DNA of 52,423 nt from Bacteroidetes bacterium GWE2_42_24 (lineage in GTDB: Bacteria > Bacteroidota > Bacteroidia > Bacteroidales > TTA-H9), in NCBI GenBank assembly GCA_001768515.1, contig MEOA01000037.1, positions 1 to 52,423 of the forward strand. Reading direction: 5' to 3'. This document shows, piece after piece, positions 35,533 to 42,654 of the stretch. The position numbers were made by a program, and so were the translations under genes. The notes beneath the pieces are model-generated. The model did no database searches. It was given only the letters and a program-made list of their open reading frames with translations, and was not told where the DNA came from. Every line of letters begins with the position of its first letter. Positions within the stretch are counted from its first letter, which is position 1.

Positions 35533-35558
35533 CCTTACTGTGAAAGGGCAGTAAGGTT
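35531..35558. other. Hairpin shared by convergent gene ends
   Basis: AACCTTACTG (35531-35540) and CAGTAAGGTT (35549-35558) form a perfect 10-bp stem with an 8-base loop. It overlaps the stop of the DUF454 gene and the last codons and stop of the agmatinase gene. Neither side has a U-tract; it may act as a two-way transcript end or stabiliser. Confidence 0.6.
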
Positions 35559-36563
35559 GCAGAGTTTCTGAAGCACCCGGGCACCAACATTCGCATCCCA
35601 TTCCGAACCATCGGAACCTGGTGCCACTTCACATAAATCAAATCCCACGATCTTCCTTCCCGACAATACCAGCGTCCGCAACAAATATTCAGCCTGCCTG
35701 AAAGTAAGGCCACCCGGCACAGGTGTTCCCGTGTTGGGGCAAAGATCGGGTGAGAGGCCATCGATATCAAAGCTGATATAAACCTCCGAAGGAAGCTTCG
35801 ATACAATCTCTTCACACAACCTGTTCCATGTTTCCCCTTCAAACTGTCGTGAGGCGAGTTGTACATCTGTGTACAGGCTGACACGCGAACCCAAACCGGC
35901 TAAATCGAGTTCATCCTGGCAAAAATCACGCACTGCCACCTGTACCAGTTGCTTAATAGCAGTCCGTTTCAGGGCATTAAACATGATCGAGGCATGCGAA
36001 CAGGTAAATCCTTCGTAGGCTTCCCGCAAGTCGGCATGGGCATCGATGTGAAGGATTCCCAGATCGGGATACCGTCGTGCAAGTTCGGTAATAAGCCCCA
36101 GCGGAACGCTGTGCTCACCCCCAATCACACCTACAATCTTTCCCTGGTCAAGCCAGTTGGATGCAACCTGAGTAACTGTATCGTTCAGAAAGGCAGAACC
36201 ATTGTTGACCTCCTGAATCTTGCCATAAATAGCATCATCGGTTTCATCACCACCATTAGCCAGATAATCGATCACCTCTTCAGCCACAGGCCGCAGAGCC
36301 ACATTCAATTCCACAATACTGCCGGAGGCTTCAATCACGGCAATCTTGTTCTGCCATGCATCAGCCAGATCAGCATCATAAAGATCAAGCTGAAGCGAGG
36401 CTTCCATGATGGCAGCCGGCCCTGACGATGTGCCCGGGCGGTAAGAGGTGGTGACATCCCAGGGTACAGGCAGCAGAATAATCTGTGCCTCGGAAGTGGT
36501 GTAAGGCAACCCCATAAAATTACCGTTGGCCACGGCAACACCGTTTGGGTCAAATGATGACAT
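35535..36563 (-). CDS. Agmatinase/ureohydrolase family protein
   Basis: A 342-residue arginase-fold enzyme. The dinuclear manganese ligands are present: His in GGEHSVPLG near 150, HIDAHADLRE near 170-180 and SFDIDGLSPDLCP near 250, in the correct order. Members cleave agmatine, arginine, guanidinobutyrate or formiminoglutamate, releasing urea or formamide. The sequence resembles Bacteroidota agmatinase-like proteins, but no speA gene is adjacent to confirm polyamine synthesis, so substrate is left open. A TACCTTTG promoter element lies 16 bases upstream. Confidence 0.9.
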   Translation of the reverse strand: MSSFDPNGVAVANGNFMGLPYTTSEAQIILLPVPWDVTTSYRPGTSSGPAAIMEASLQLDLYDADLADAWQNKIAVIEASGSIVELNVALRPVAEEVIDYLANGGDETDDAIYGKIQEVNNGSAFLNDTVTQVASNWLDQGKIVGVIGGEHSVPLGLITELARRYPDLGILHIDAHADLREAYEGFTCSHASIMFNALKRTAIKQLVQVAVRDFCQDELDLAGLGSRVSLYTDVQLASRQFEGETWNRLCEEIVSKLPSEVYISFDIDGLSPDLCPNTGTPVPGGLTFRQAEYLLRTLVLSGRKIVGFDLCEVAPGSDGSEWDANVGARVLQKLCNLTALSQ

Positions 36564-36578
36564 AGAATGAATTTTTTA

Positions 36579-36586
36579 CAAAGGTA
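36579..36586 (-). promoter_or_regulatory. -7 element upstream of the agmatinase-family gene
   Basis: TACCTTTG on the minus strand, an exact match to TAnnTTTG, lies 15 bases before the ATG. No clear -33 element. Confidence 0.55.
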
Positions 36587-36889
36587 TGAAAAACGAGCGT
36601 AAAGTGCTGTCAGTTGGGTAACTTCTGAAGGCAGCGCTATTTCAGAACTCTATTTTGAAAGCGAAAAGATAAAAGAGATATCGAAATTAGTGTCATAGGG
36701 AGACTTTTACTTTGACTTTGACAGCTATCGTGCGAGGCTGACTGTTCGCTTGGGTATTTTCTGACAGCATAGTCGTTAAAAACATTTTGCTTCTCTCAAC
36801 CAAAAAAAAGCGACCAGTTCTGCTACAATCTTTGTCCTATATCGGTATACTTTTAAAAGAATATGGAGCGGAAACCAAGCGAAAATCAA

Positions 36890-36966
36890 TCGTGAATTGA
36901 CCGTAACCATACGGTCAATCTACGGTTCATCTTCGGTCCATCTACGGTTCATCTTCGGATAATCTA
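36890..36966. repeat. Helically phased 11-bp repeat array with palindromic head (array 2)
   Basis: CGG-starting units begin at 36912, 36923, 36934, 36945 and 36956, exactly 11 bp apart, with consensus CGGTYCATCTW. Two more degenerate units precede them (36890 and 36901). The head is a 9-bp perfect dyad, ATTGACCGT (36896-36904) with ACGGTCAAT (36911-36919). As in array 1, the period is one helical turn and is not a multiple of three, but the core sequence is different. Confidence 0.9.
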
Positions 36967-37424
36967 AAAAAATGACACCTTTTCATCGCCTTAAAAAAGT
37001 CGGATTACATTGCCAGCGGCTAATGTGATATTCTCTGATATTGATTGGGTATTTAGAGACGGAGATGATACAATTACAGTAATATGCTATAACGCCCCAT
37101 GTGAGTTGGGTCCTCTTTAAACTTTCATAACCTTTCCCGGTCGGTGTTTATCTACGCAATCTTCTTTCCGCACGATGCGATGAATCATAAAAGCTGTACT
37201 TTTGAATAGAAAATCAGCACCAGAAAGCCGACCAGTTTGATCAGGTTTTGAGGCGTTGCGTCCACAGCCCGGTAGCAGCAGTCCGCTCCTTTTACCCGAA
37301 GCGTCCTGAGATGTTGAACCTGGCCCGACATCACTTTCACCCAGGTTTTGCATGATGATAGCAGTGGCTAAACTTAAGGCCTGCAAAAGGCATCAATTTT
37401 GTCGAAACACCCGTGCAAAATGGC

Positions 37425-37432
37425 TATTTTTG
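37425..37432 (+). promoter_or_regulatory. -7 element of the frameshifted gene
   Basis: TATTTTTG matches TAnnTTTG. A TTTG lies 23 bases upstream (37398-37401), slightly too far. The start of transcription would be near 37439, favouring ATG 37468 over 37441 as the original start. Confidence 0.45.
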
Positions 37433-37467
37433 AGCAGTAAATGAACGATTTTAAAAAGAAACAAGTA

Positions 37468-38000
37468 ATGAGTATTTACGAGATTGTTGAAAGTATGCCT
37501 GACAAAAAAGATAAGAAAACTTCGGACTTATTTAACTTTATCGGGGATATTAAACGATCAGGTTATTTGAAAAGGAAAAGGCTTTTAAAATTTTAAAATG
37601 GAAATCTCCCAGACCTGTAAAAAGATTTGAATCAAATAGCGAAGCTGACTTTAAGGATACTACCAAACTAGCATTTGAAACAAATAATGACAAATTGAAA
37701 ATTCACATTCTTACATCATTAAATGGCGTCAGTTATCCTGCGACATCTGCGTTGCTGATGTTTTATGATAAAAAAGTATTTCCCAACATAGATATCCGGT
37801 TATGGAAAGAACTTCATAATGCAGGATTCGTAACCGACAATGAGAGAGGACACGGATTTACATTAGAACAATGGTGGAAATATGTCAACATAATAAGACA
37901 ACTCGCGAAAGAGACTTCCCTGATTGCCCGACAGGTTGAAAAACGATTATTTGATTATAATAAACAAAATCAAAAAAGGAAAATTATATCACGCGAATAA
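37468..38000 (+). pseudogene. Frameshifted gene, HhH/DNA-glycosylase-like hypothetical protein
   Basis: Two overlapping frames together form one plausible protein of about 178 residues. The first (from ATG 37468 or 37441) runs MSIYEIVESMPDKKDKK onward and is cut at 37596. The second is open from about 37560, with no start codon there: RLFEKEKAFKILKWKSPRP, then GVSYPATSALLMFYD, IDIRLWKELH and LEQWWKYVNIIRQLA, ending at 38000. Restoring one base near 37557-37562 joins them. The GV-YP-ASA and IDIR-W patterns resemble hypothetical proteins related to helix-hairpin-helix DNA glycosylases; this relation is tentative. The lesion could be real or a sequencing error. Confidence 0.72.
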
Positions 38001-38208
38001 ATACTGGTGCTAATAAATTGTCAAAATTACAACCGGATGCTAACTGAGTGCAAAGCATACTGTCACAATAAAATGGCGATTAGGCAAGAAAGCAACTCCC
38101 TAAGTATATATTTTACTATAGATAATCTAAATAACTGAAAGTTTCAATAATTAAAAATCGCCATTAATCAATCGTGGGGAGACAATTAGGATTCAATATT
38201 ACAATTAT

Positions 38209-39720
38209 ATGACTAATAGCAAACACAACTCTAAAATAGAACTATTCTCCTTTATAGGAATTAGCCTTATTGTTATAATATTCAGAGCCTGGATATTAAA
38301 GATCTTTGGATTTGTTTTTACTGATAGCGACCAGACAATAATGTGGCTTGGAGCAAGAGACTATTCACAGGGCGTGTTCCATGAACCCCGCTTTTACGGA
38401 CAGGCTTACAATACGATGCTTGAAGCATTGGTTGCAGTTCCGTTTTTGCAACTGGGGATGCCCATATTCAAAGCCTTACCTGTTGCCACTACGCTACTGG
38501 CTCTGGTCCCGGTTTTCATTTTATCAATTGTTACCTATATCCGGAATTCTAAAATTGCAGGAATCATAGTATTATGTGTATTCTTAACACTCCCTGTCGA
38601 ATATTCCATGCTTACAACATTATCAAGAGGTTTCGTTACAGGTGTTGCTTTTGCCAGTCTTTCCTTTTTATTTTTATATAAATACAACTCTCGGGTTTCC
38701 TTTTTCTTTGTCTTTCTAATCTCTGTTGTTGCCTATTCGATCAATGCCAATTCAATTCTTCTAACTATTCCTACAGGGTTAGTTTTTTTTCTTAAAAACT
38801 ATATGAACAGGCAGTTTTATCTTTTTTCAATCATTGGCTTTTTAGCCGGACTGGCAATTCACCTGTTAATTGCACAGTTTTACATCGATAATCCATACTA
38901 TAATCTGCATACTTATCATAGTGAGTTATCTATCGATTCGCTGGTAAAAGGAATGTTGAATCTTGACAAGTTTTTCAATTATATTACCCCGGTTTTCTGG
39001 CATAATGGCTGGTTGATTTTGCCTTTATTTTTTCTAATTGCTTTTGTATTGTACCGAAGGAAAGACTTTGATCTCTCCTTTGTTGCTTTAATTATCCCCA
39101 TAATTGTTGTAGGTACCCTTTTGCTCTCGAAAGTGCACGATGGTTCTGATTCTGTATTTTTTTCGTATGCAAGAATGTATCTTGCCGTTCCGGTTCTGCT
39201 TATGCTAATGCTTTCATTTATTCGTATTCAGGATCAGAAATGGATGTATGGTTTCATAATCATGTCAATTGTCTTTTTTGGTATTAACATTGCAACATCA
39301 AAGGAGGCAATCGAAAAGAACATGAAAAATAAACATGTCATTATCGTTTTACCAACCGACTTGCTTCAAAAAGAATGCTCAGAATTGCAAAAAATCTCTG
39401 ATAACAACAACGTTAATCTTATCGTGATAGTAAACCATTACTTTTACGATGTTTACGATTATGGTTGTCCTTCCTGTATGCAAAGCTTCCCGAAAACCAT
39501 TCGACCGGAATATGAAAGAAGAACATGGAGACTAATTGAAGATGAAAACAAAGTGTATACAAACATTTTGATTATTGATTTAGCGCGGGAATACGATAAA
39601 GAATTTGATTTCATTAATAAAGTAAAAGAAAAACAAGGTATGTATTTACTTAAAAATAATACCCTTTGCACAAAGTTACTCTATGAAAAACTGAGCATCA
39701 ATGTCCGCAAATATAACTAG
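38209..39720 (+). CDS. Multi-spanning GT-C-like membrane glycosyltransferase
   Basis: A 503-residue membrane protein with about ten to eleven hydrophobic helices in the first 370 residues and a soluble C-terminal region of about 130 residues. The first extracytoplasmic loop has acidic residues after helix one (FTDSDQTIMWLGARDYSQG) followed by a Tyr/Asn-rich segment, the layout of GT-C enzymes (PMT/ArnT-like) that use polyprenyl-phosphate sugars. I cannot assign donor or acceptor. Base composition is clearly AT-richer than in flanking genes, and it follows a broken gene, so it may have been acquired. A two-way terminator follows. Confidence 0.62.
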   Translation: MTNSKHNSKIELFSFIGISLIVIIFRAWILKIFGFVFTDSDQTIMWLGARDYSQGVFHEPRFYGQAYNTMLEALVAVPFLQLGMPIFKALPVATTLLALVPVFILSIVTYIRNSKIAGIIVLCVFLTLPVEYSMLTTLSRGFVTGVAFASLSFLFLYKYNSRVSFFFVFLISVVAYSINANSILLTIPTGLVFFLKNYMNRQFYLFSIIGFLAGLAIHLLIAQFYIDNPYYNLHTYHSELSIDSLVKGMLNLDKFFNYITPVFWHNGWLILPLFFLIAFVLYRRKDFDLSFVALIIPIIVVGTLLLSKVHDGSDSVFFSYARMYLAVPVLLMLMLSFIRIQDQKWMYGFIIMSIVFFGINIATSKEAIEKNMKNKHVIIVLPTDLLQKECSELQKISDNNNVNLIVIVNHYFYDVYDYGCPSCMQSFPKTIRPEYERRTWRLIEDENKVYTNILIIDLAREYDKEFDFINKVKEKQGMYLLKNNTLCTKLLYEKLSINVRKYN

Positions 39721-39831
39721 ATTGGCACTACACTTATCAATGAAACTCATTCAGGTTCAAGGAAAATGCAGTTTTCCCCCTTCTGCTGTTTTTCATTCTG
39801 AGGGGAACGTCTGAATAGCTCCTTCGACAAA

Positions 39832-39863
39832 AAAAACCCTTGCCGGATCAGGCAAGGGTTTTT
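39832..39863. terminator. Bidirectional terminator
   Basis: A 13-bp stem (39832-39844 with 39851-39863) with a six-base loop is flanked by A and T runs, so it can end both the plus-strand membrane-protein transcript and the minus-strand OsmC transcript. Confidence 0.88.
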
Positions 39864-39883
39864 TTTGTTTCCGGAAAGAAGTC

Positions 39884-40276
39884 CTAAACAATAGATGTCA
39901 GGGTTTCGATTTTCGGAGGATTCTGCAGATGACGTTTCACAGCACAGATATCGGCAGCATTCAGCACAGCAGCCCTGTACTTTTCGGGGAAGCTGGCTGG
40001 CAACTGAATATCGAGTTTAATGTTTGATACAAGATGATTTACCTTGTCGAATCCAATCGACTGCACAATTCGTATATTATCGGTGGGGATACCCCGCTGG
40101 TCGCAGAAAGATTTCACATAGATACCGGCACAGGTTCCGATAGAAGCCAGAAACAGGTCGAAAGGAGCCGGTGCCGAACCATCGCCTGATGGCAAAGGTT
40201 GGTCGGTGTGAATTGTCATTCCATGGTAATCGGCGTTTACTTTAGCCTTACCCTCGAAACTGATGATCATGTCCAT
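39884..40276 (-). CDS. OsmC family peroxidase-like protein
   Basis: This 130-residue protein belongs to the OsmC/Ohr fold. The two reactive cysteines are in SIGTCAGIYVKSFC and DICAVKRHL. The family's conserved P-FDLFLASIGTC stretch and central helix are intact. Members reduce organic hydroperoxides or handle sulfur; small OsmC proteins of this type in anaerobes often lie beside sulfur or metal genes. It is 27 bases downstream of the DUF134-NifX fusion gene and is probably co-transcribed. Confidence 0.9.
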   Translation of the reverse strand: MDMIISFEGKAKVNADYHGMTIHTDQPLPSGDGSAPAPFDLFLASIGTCAGIYVKSFCDQRGIPTDNIRIVQSIGFDKVNHLVSNIKLDIQLPASFPEKYRAAVLNAADICAVKRHLQNPPKIETLTSIV

Positions 40277-40303
40277 ATTTGTAATTTTTAAAATGAATAC
40301 GGT

Positions 40304-41272
40304 TTAGTGATGGTGATTGCAACAACCACCCGGATTGCTGTCAAGCTTTCCGGCCAGGTACGCTTCAACGGCTTCCCTGGCATCCGACAGAGAGGTTACA
40401 AAAACCTGTTTACCGGCCTGTGAGAAGTCGTCGAATAAACGACGTCCCATTCCTCCGGCAACCACAACCGACACTTCGGTCAGCGCATCTAAAATTCCAC
40501 CGTGCGAATGTTCGTGATGGGCATGTTCGTGGTCATTTTCAGAATGAAGACCCTGAGCGTGTCCGGTGATGGTATTGGGCACATAGATTTGTTCGGTGAT
40601 GGTGCTACCGGTAACATCAAAGATGATAAATCCGAGAGTACGGCCAAAATGAGCACAGATGGTTTTTCCATCGTCGCTGGGTAATGCAATTTTCATGGAT
40701 TGAAGTTTTTTTTCTTTATATAAATTGTGATGATAACTGTTCTCGCGAATCATTGGTGTACCGCATTCATCACAGATTTGCCTGTGACAGGGAACGCCAA
40801 CAGTATGTGGAATCTTTTTACCGCATTTCAGACAGATACAACAGGCATTGGCCTCATCTTCGGGAGCGCCTCCTGCACGACTGATTAACCTGATGTCGGT
40901 TGATTTGCAATGGTGACAAAATGTTGTCAGGTTTTCGGTCGCAAATATCTGGTGGCAGACATCGCATTTGTACCAGTTGTCGGTACAGGTAATGCTACCA
41001 CCCTCAATCAGGATGGCACGTCCTTCGGCAAAAGCCTTTGCCACTGATTTCAGGGCACTGTCATAGACCCGCGTAAAGGTAGGGCGCGACACCCCCATTC
41101 TGGCAGCAGCCTCCATTTGTGAAAGCGATTCATAATCGGCCAGCCGCAATGCTTCATATTCTTCAAGGTAAAGCACAACGGGCTCTGTTTGCAGCAACGG
41201 CATGCCGAATGGTCTGAATCCACTCATGACGGGTGGGGCACAAATACGTCTTTCTAATTTTTTACGACCCAT
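40304..41272 (-). CDS. DUF134 HTH - zinc ribbon - NifX-like fusion regulator
   Basis: A 322-residue three-part protein. Residues 1-95 are DUF134 (UPF0251), starting MGRKKLERRICAPPVMSGFRP, with a sigma-like helix-turn-helix (MEAAARMGVSRPTFTRVYDSAL). Residues about 100-185 carry two cysteine-rich ribbons (CDVCHQ with CHHC; CLKCG with CDECG). Residues 193-322 resemble the NifX/NifB dinitrogenase iron-molybdenum cofactor domain (MKIALPSDDGKTICAHFGR). A histidine-rich stretch (HSENDHEHAHHEHSHGG) and a CCNHHH end suggest metal binding. DUF134 and NifX-like genes are often neighbours; here they are joined. A likely operator lies at its promoter. Confidence 0.88.
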   Translation of the reverse strand: MGRKKLERRICAPPVMSGFRPFGMPLLQTEPVVLYLEEYEALRLADYESLSQMEAAARMGVSRPTFTRVYDSALKSVAKAFAEGRAILIEGGSITCTDNWYKCDVCHQIFATENLTTFCHHCKSTDIRLISRAGGAPEDEANACCICLKCGKKIPHTVGVPCHRQICDECGTPMIRENSYHHNLYKEKKLQSMKIALPSDDGKTICAHFGRTLGFIIFDVTGSTITEQIYVPNTITGHAQGLHSENDHEHAHHEHSHGGILDALTEVSVVVAGGMGRRLFDDFSQAGKQVFVTSLSDAREAVEAYLAGKLDSNPGGCCNHHH

Positions 41273-41280
41273 TACAAGTG

Positions 41281-41313
41281 CAAATTTATGAACATTTGTT
41301 CACAATAAACAAA
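41281..41313 (-). promoter_or_regulatory. Promoter of the DUF134-NifX gene
   Basis: On the minus strand TTTG (41310-41313), a 21-base spacer, then TAAATTTG (41281-41288). The spacer contains the palindrome TGAACATTTGTTCA. Confidence 0.72.
41289..41302. promoter_or_regulatory. Palindromic operator candidate TGAACATTTGTTCA
   Basis: TGAACA-TT-TGTTCA is a perfect 14-bp palindrome placed between the -33 and -7 elements of the DUF134-NifX gene. A half site TGTTCA recurs at 41328-41333 next to the divergent comF promoter. The position suits autorepression by the HTH protein. Confidence 0.65.
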
Positions 41314-41328
41314 TTTTTAAAAGAAATG

Positions 41329-41358
41329 TTCATTTATGCCAAATTCATAGTAATTTTG
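41329..41358 (+). promoter_or_regulatory. Promoter of comF
   Basis: TAATTTTG (41351-41358) is an exact -7 match. TTC at 41329-41331, 19 bases upstream, is a near match to TTG and lies inside the TGTTCA half site. Confidence 0.6.
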
Positions 41359-41375
41359 AGACAAACAGCAATCGT

Positions 41376-42086
41376 ATGAAAAGCAATCTGTTTGTTTACC
41401 TCGACGATTTTCTCTCCCTGATTTATCCCAGGCTTTGTTTTGCCTGCGGCCAGCCTCTCTTTGCCAACGAGGAGGTGATTTGTTTTCCGTGCAGGCAGCA
41501 ATTACCCCAAACCCATTATCATCTCCAGCCTGACAATCCGGTCGAACAGCAATTCTGGGGCAGGTGCCGGCTAAATGCGGCAGCAGGGTACTATTTCTTT
41601 CGACGGGGCAGCAAAGTTCAGCATTTGCTTCACGCGTTAAAATACTATCACGCCCCCGAAGTAGGAATTACACTGGGAAAGCTTTATGGGCACCAACTGA
41701 AAAATGCTCCTGCTTTTGCCTCGGCGGATTGTATTGTCCCCGTGCCCCTTCATCCGAAGAAACAAAAGGCAAGAGGCTACAATCAAAGTGAAGTATTTGC
41801 GGAAGGCCTCTCTGAAAGCATGGGTATTCCGGTAAACAATACATCGCTTTTCAGGGTAGTGGCATCGGAGACGCAGACGCGCAAATCAAGATTTAAACGC
41901 TGGGAGAATGTGAATACCATCTTTGCTTTGGGAGAAGTCGAGGCAATCAGGGGAAAACACATCCTGCTGGTCGATGATGTTATCACCACAGGAGCCACCC
42001 TTGAGGCTTGTGTAAAGGTAATAGAGACCATAGAAGGGGTATCCGTATCGGTGGCCAGCATTGCTGTGGCAGGGAAGGGCTACTGA
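41376..42086 (+). CDS. comF: ComF-family phosphoribosyltransferase-like protein
   Basis: A 236-residue ComF protein. It has an N-terminal zinc ribbon (CFACGQPL and CFPCRQQ) and a C-terminal phosphoribosyltransferase-type domain with the PRPP-binding motif ILLVDDVITTGATLEA near 192. The conserved middle stretch VPVPLHPKKQKARGYNQSEVFAEGL is present (seen in parts as VPVPLHPKK and RGYNQSE). ComF/GntX proteins act in DNA uptake and late competence steps and are also found in bacteria not known to be competent. Its stop overlaps the convergent lipoprotein gene by 7 bases. Confidence 0.94.
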   Translation: MKSNLFVYLDDFLSLIYPRLCFACGQPLFANEEVICFPCRQQLPQTHYHLQPDNPVEQQFWGRCRLNAAAGYYFFRRGSKVQHLLHALKYYHAPEVGITLGKLYGHQLKNAPAFASADCIVPVPLHPKKQKARGYNQSEVFAEGLSESMGIPVNNTSLFRVVASETQTRKSRFKRWENVNTIFALGEVEAIRGKHILLVDDVITTGATLEACVKVIETIEGVSVSVASIAVAGKGY

Positions 42087-42601
42087 ATCAACGCTGCTGA
42101 GTCGGATGAATCCTGAGGCGAACGCTGATAAATGATCTCAACAGGTTCTCCCATTTCATAGCGGGTCTTCTCTGTCAATTTTCCCTGCTCATCGTAAAAC
42201 CGCCAGATCCCATCATAAACATAGCGCACCTCCTTTTCACTAATGAAGAAAAGTGATGTCCCCTTTTGCATCACTTTTCCGTCAGGGTACCAAAACTTAG
42301 CCTTCAGGTGCGACTTCCCATAAACATGATTTCTTCCATAAACAAAACGGGCCTGTCTTCGTCCGTTGGGATGGTAATAGATAAATCGCCGGTATTCCAG
42401 ATCGTCTTTAAAAAATCCATCCGAAACCTTCCGTGTGGTGTCGTCGCTACTATACAGAATCCAGCGTCCAGTCCTTTTTCCTGCAGCATCATACAGATTA
42501 ATACGGGGATGGAATAGAAAGGAGCATGAACTCAAAAATAACACCCCGACGATCAATAAAAGCAGCCTAAAAGATAGCTCCTTAAGTCTGAATCTTGCCA
42601 T
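42080..42601 (-). CDS. MORN-repeat-like lipoprotein
   Basis: A 173-residue lipoprotein (signal ending LFLSSC). The mature part contains three to four imperfect beta-hairpin repeats of the MORN/YwqK type: GRWILYSSDDT, YHPNGRRQARFVYGRN, WYPDGKVMQKG and GIWRFYDEQGKLTEKTRYEMGEP. Such repeats occur in envelope-associated proteins and in the YwqK family; no enzymatic site is visible. The gene lies 53 bases downstream of the M56-TonB gene and may be in the same transcript. Gene ends of comF and this gene overlap. Confidence 0.75.
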   Translation of the reverse strand: MARFRLKELSFRLLLLIVGVLFLSSCSFLFHPRINLYDAAGKRTGRWILYSSDDTTRKVSDGFFKDDLEYRRFIYYHPNGRRQARFVYGRNHVYGKSHLKAKFWYPDGKVMQKGTSLFFISEKEVRYVYDGIWRFYDEQGKLTEKTRYEMGEPVEIIYQRSPQDSSDSAALIQ

Positions 42602-42654
42602 AAAACTGATGATATAGGGGCACCAACTGAAGGTGCCCCTGATAGCGTACCTTA

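Larger units (their letters stand above)
36564..37440. other. Long gene-free region with second 11-bp array
   Basis: About 880 bases. It holds the array at 36890-36966, a copy of CTGTCAGTTG at 36607-36616, and a minus-strand 89-codon frame (37117-37386) that resembles no family known to me and is not called. Confidence 0.55.

Noticed and set aside
36966..36978. TCTAAAAAAATGACACC shared with the terminator at 22244-22260
   Set aside because: The shared stretch is half A-run and there is no matching second arm here; weak evidence for relationship.
37117..37386. 89-codon minus-strand frame in the spacer after the agmatinase gene
   Set aside because: Low-complexity, no family resemblance and no promoter; possibly a remnant but nothing can be named.
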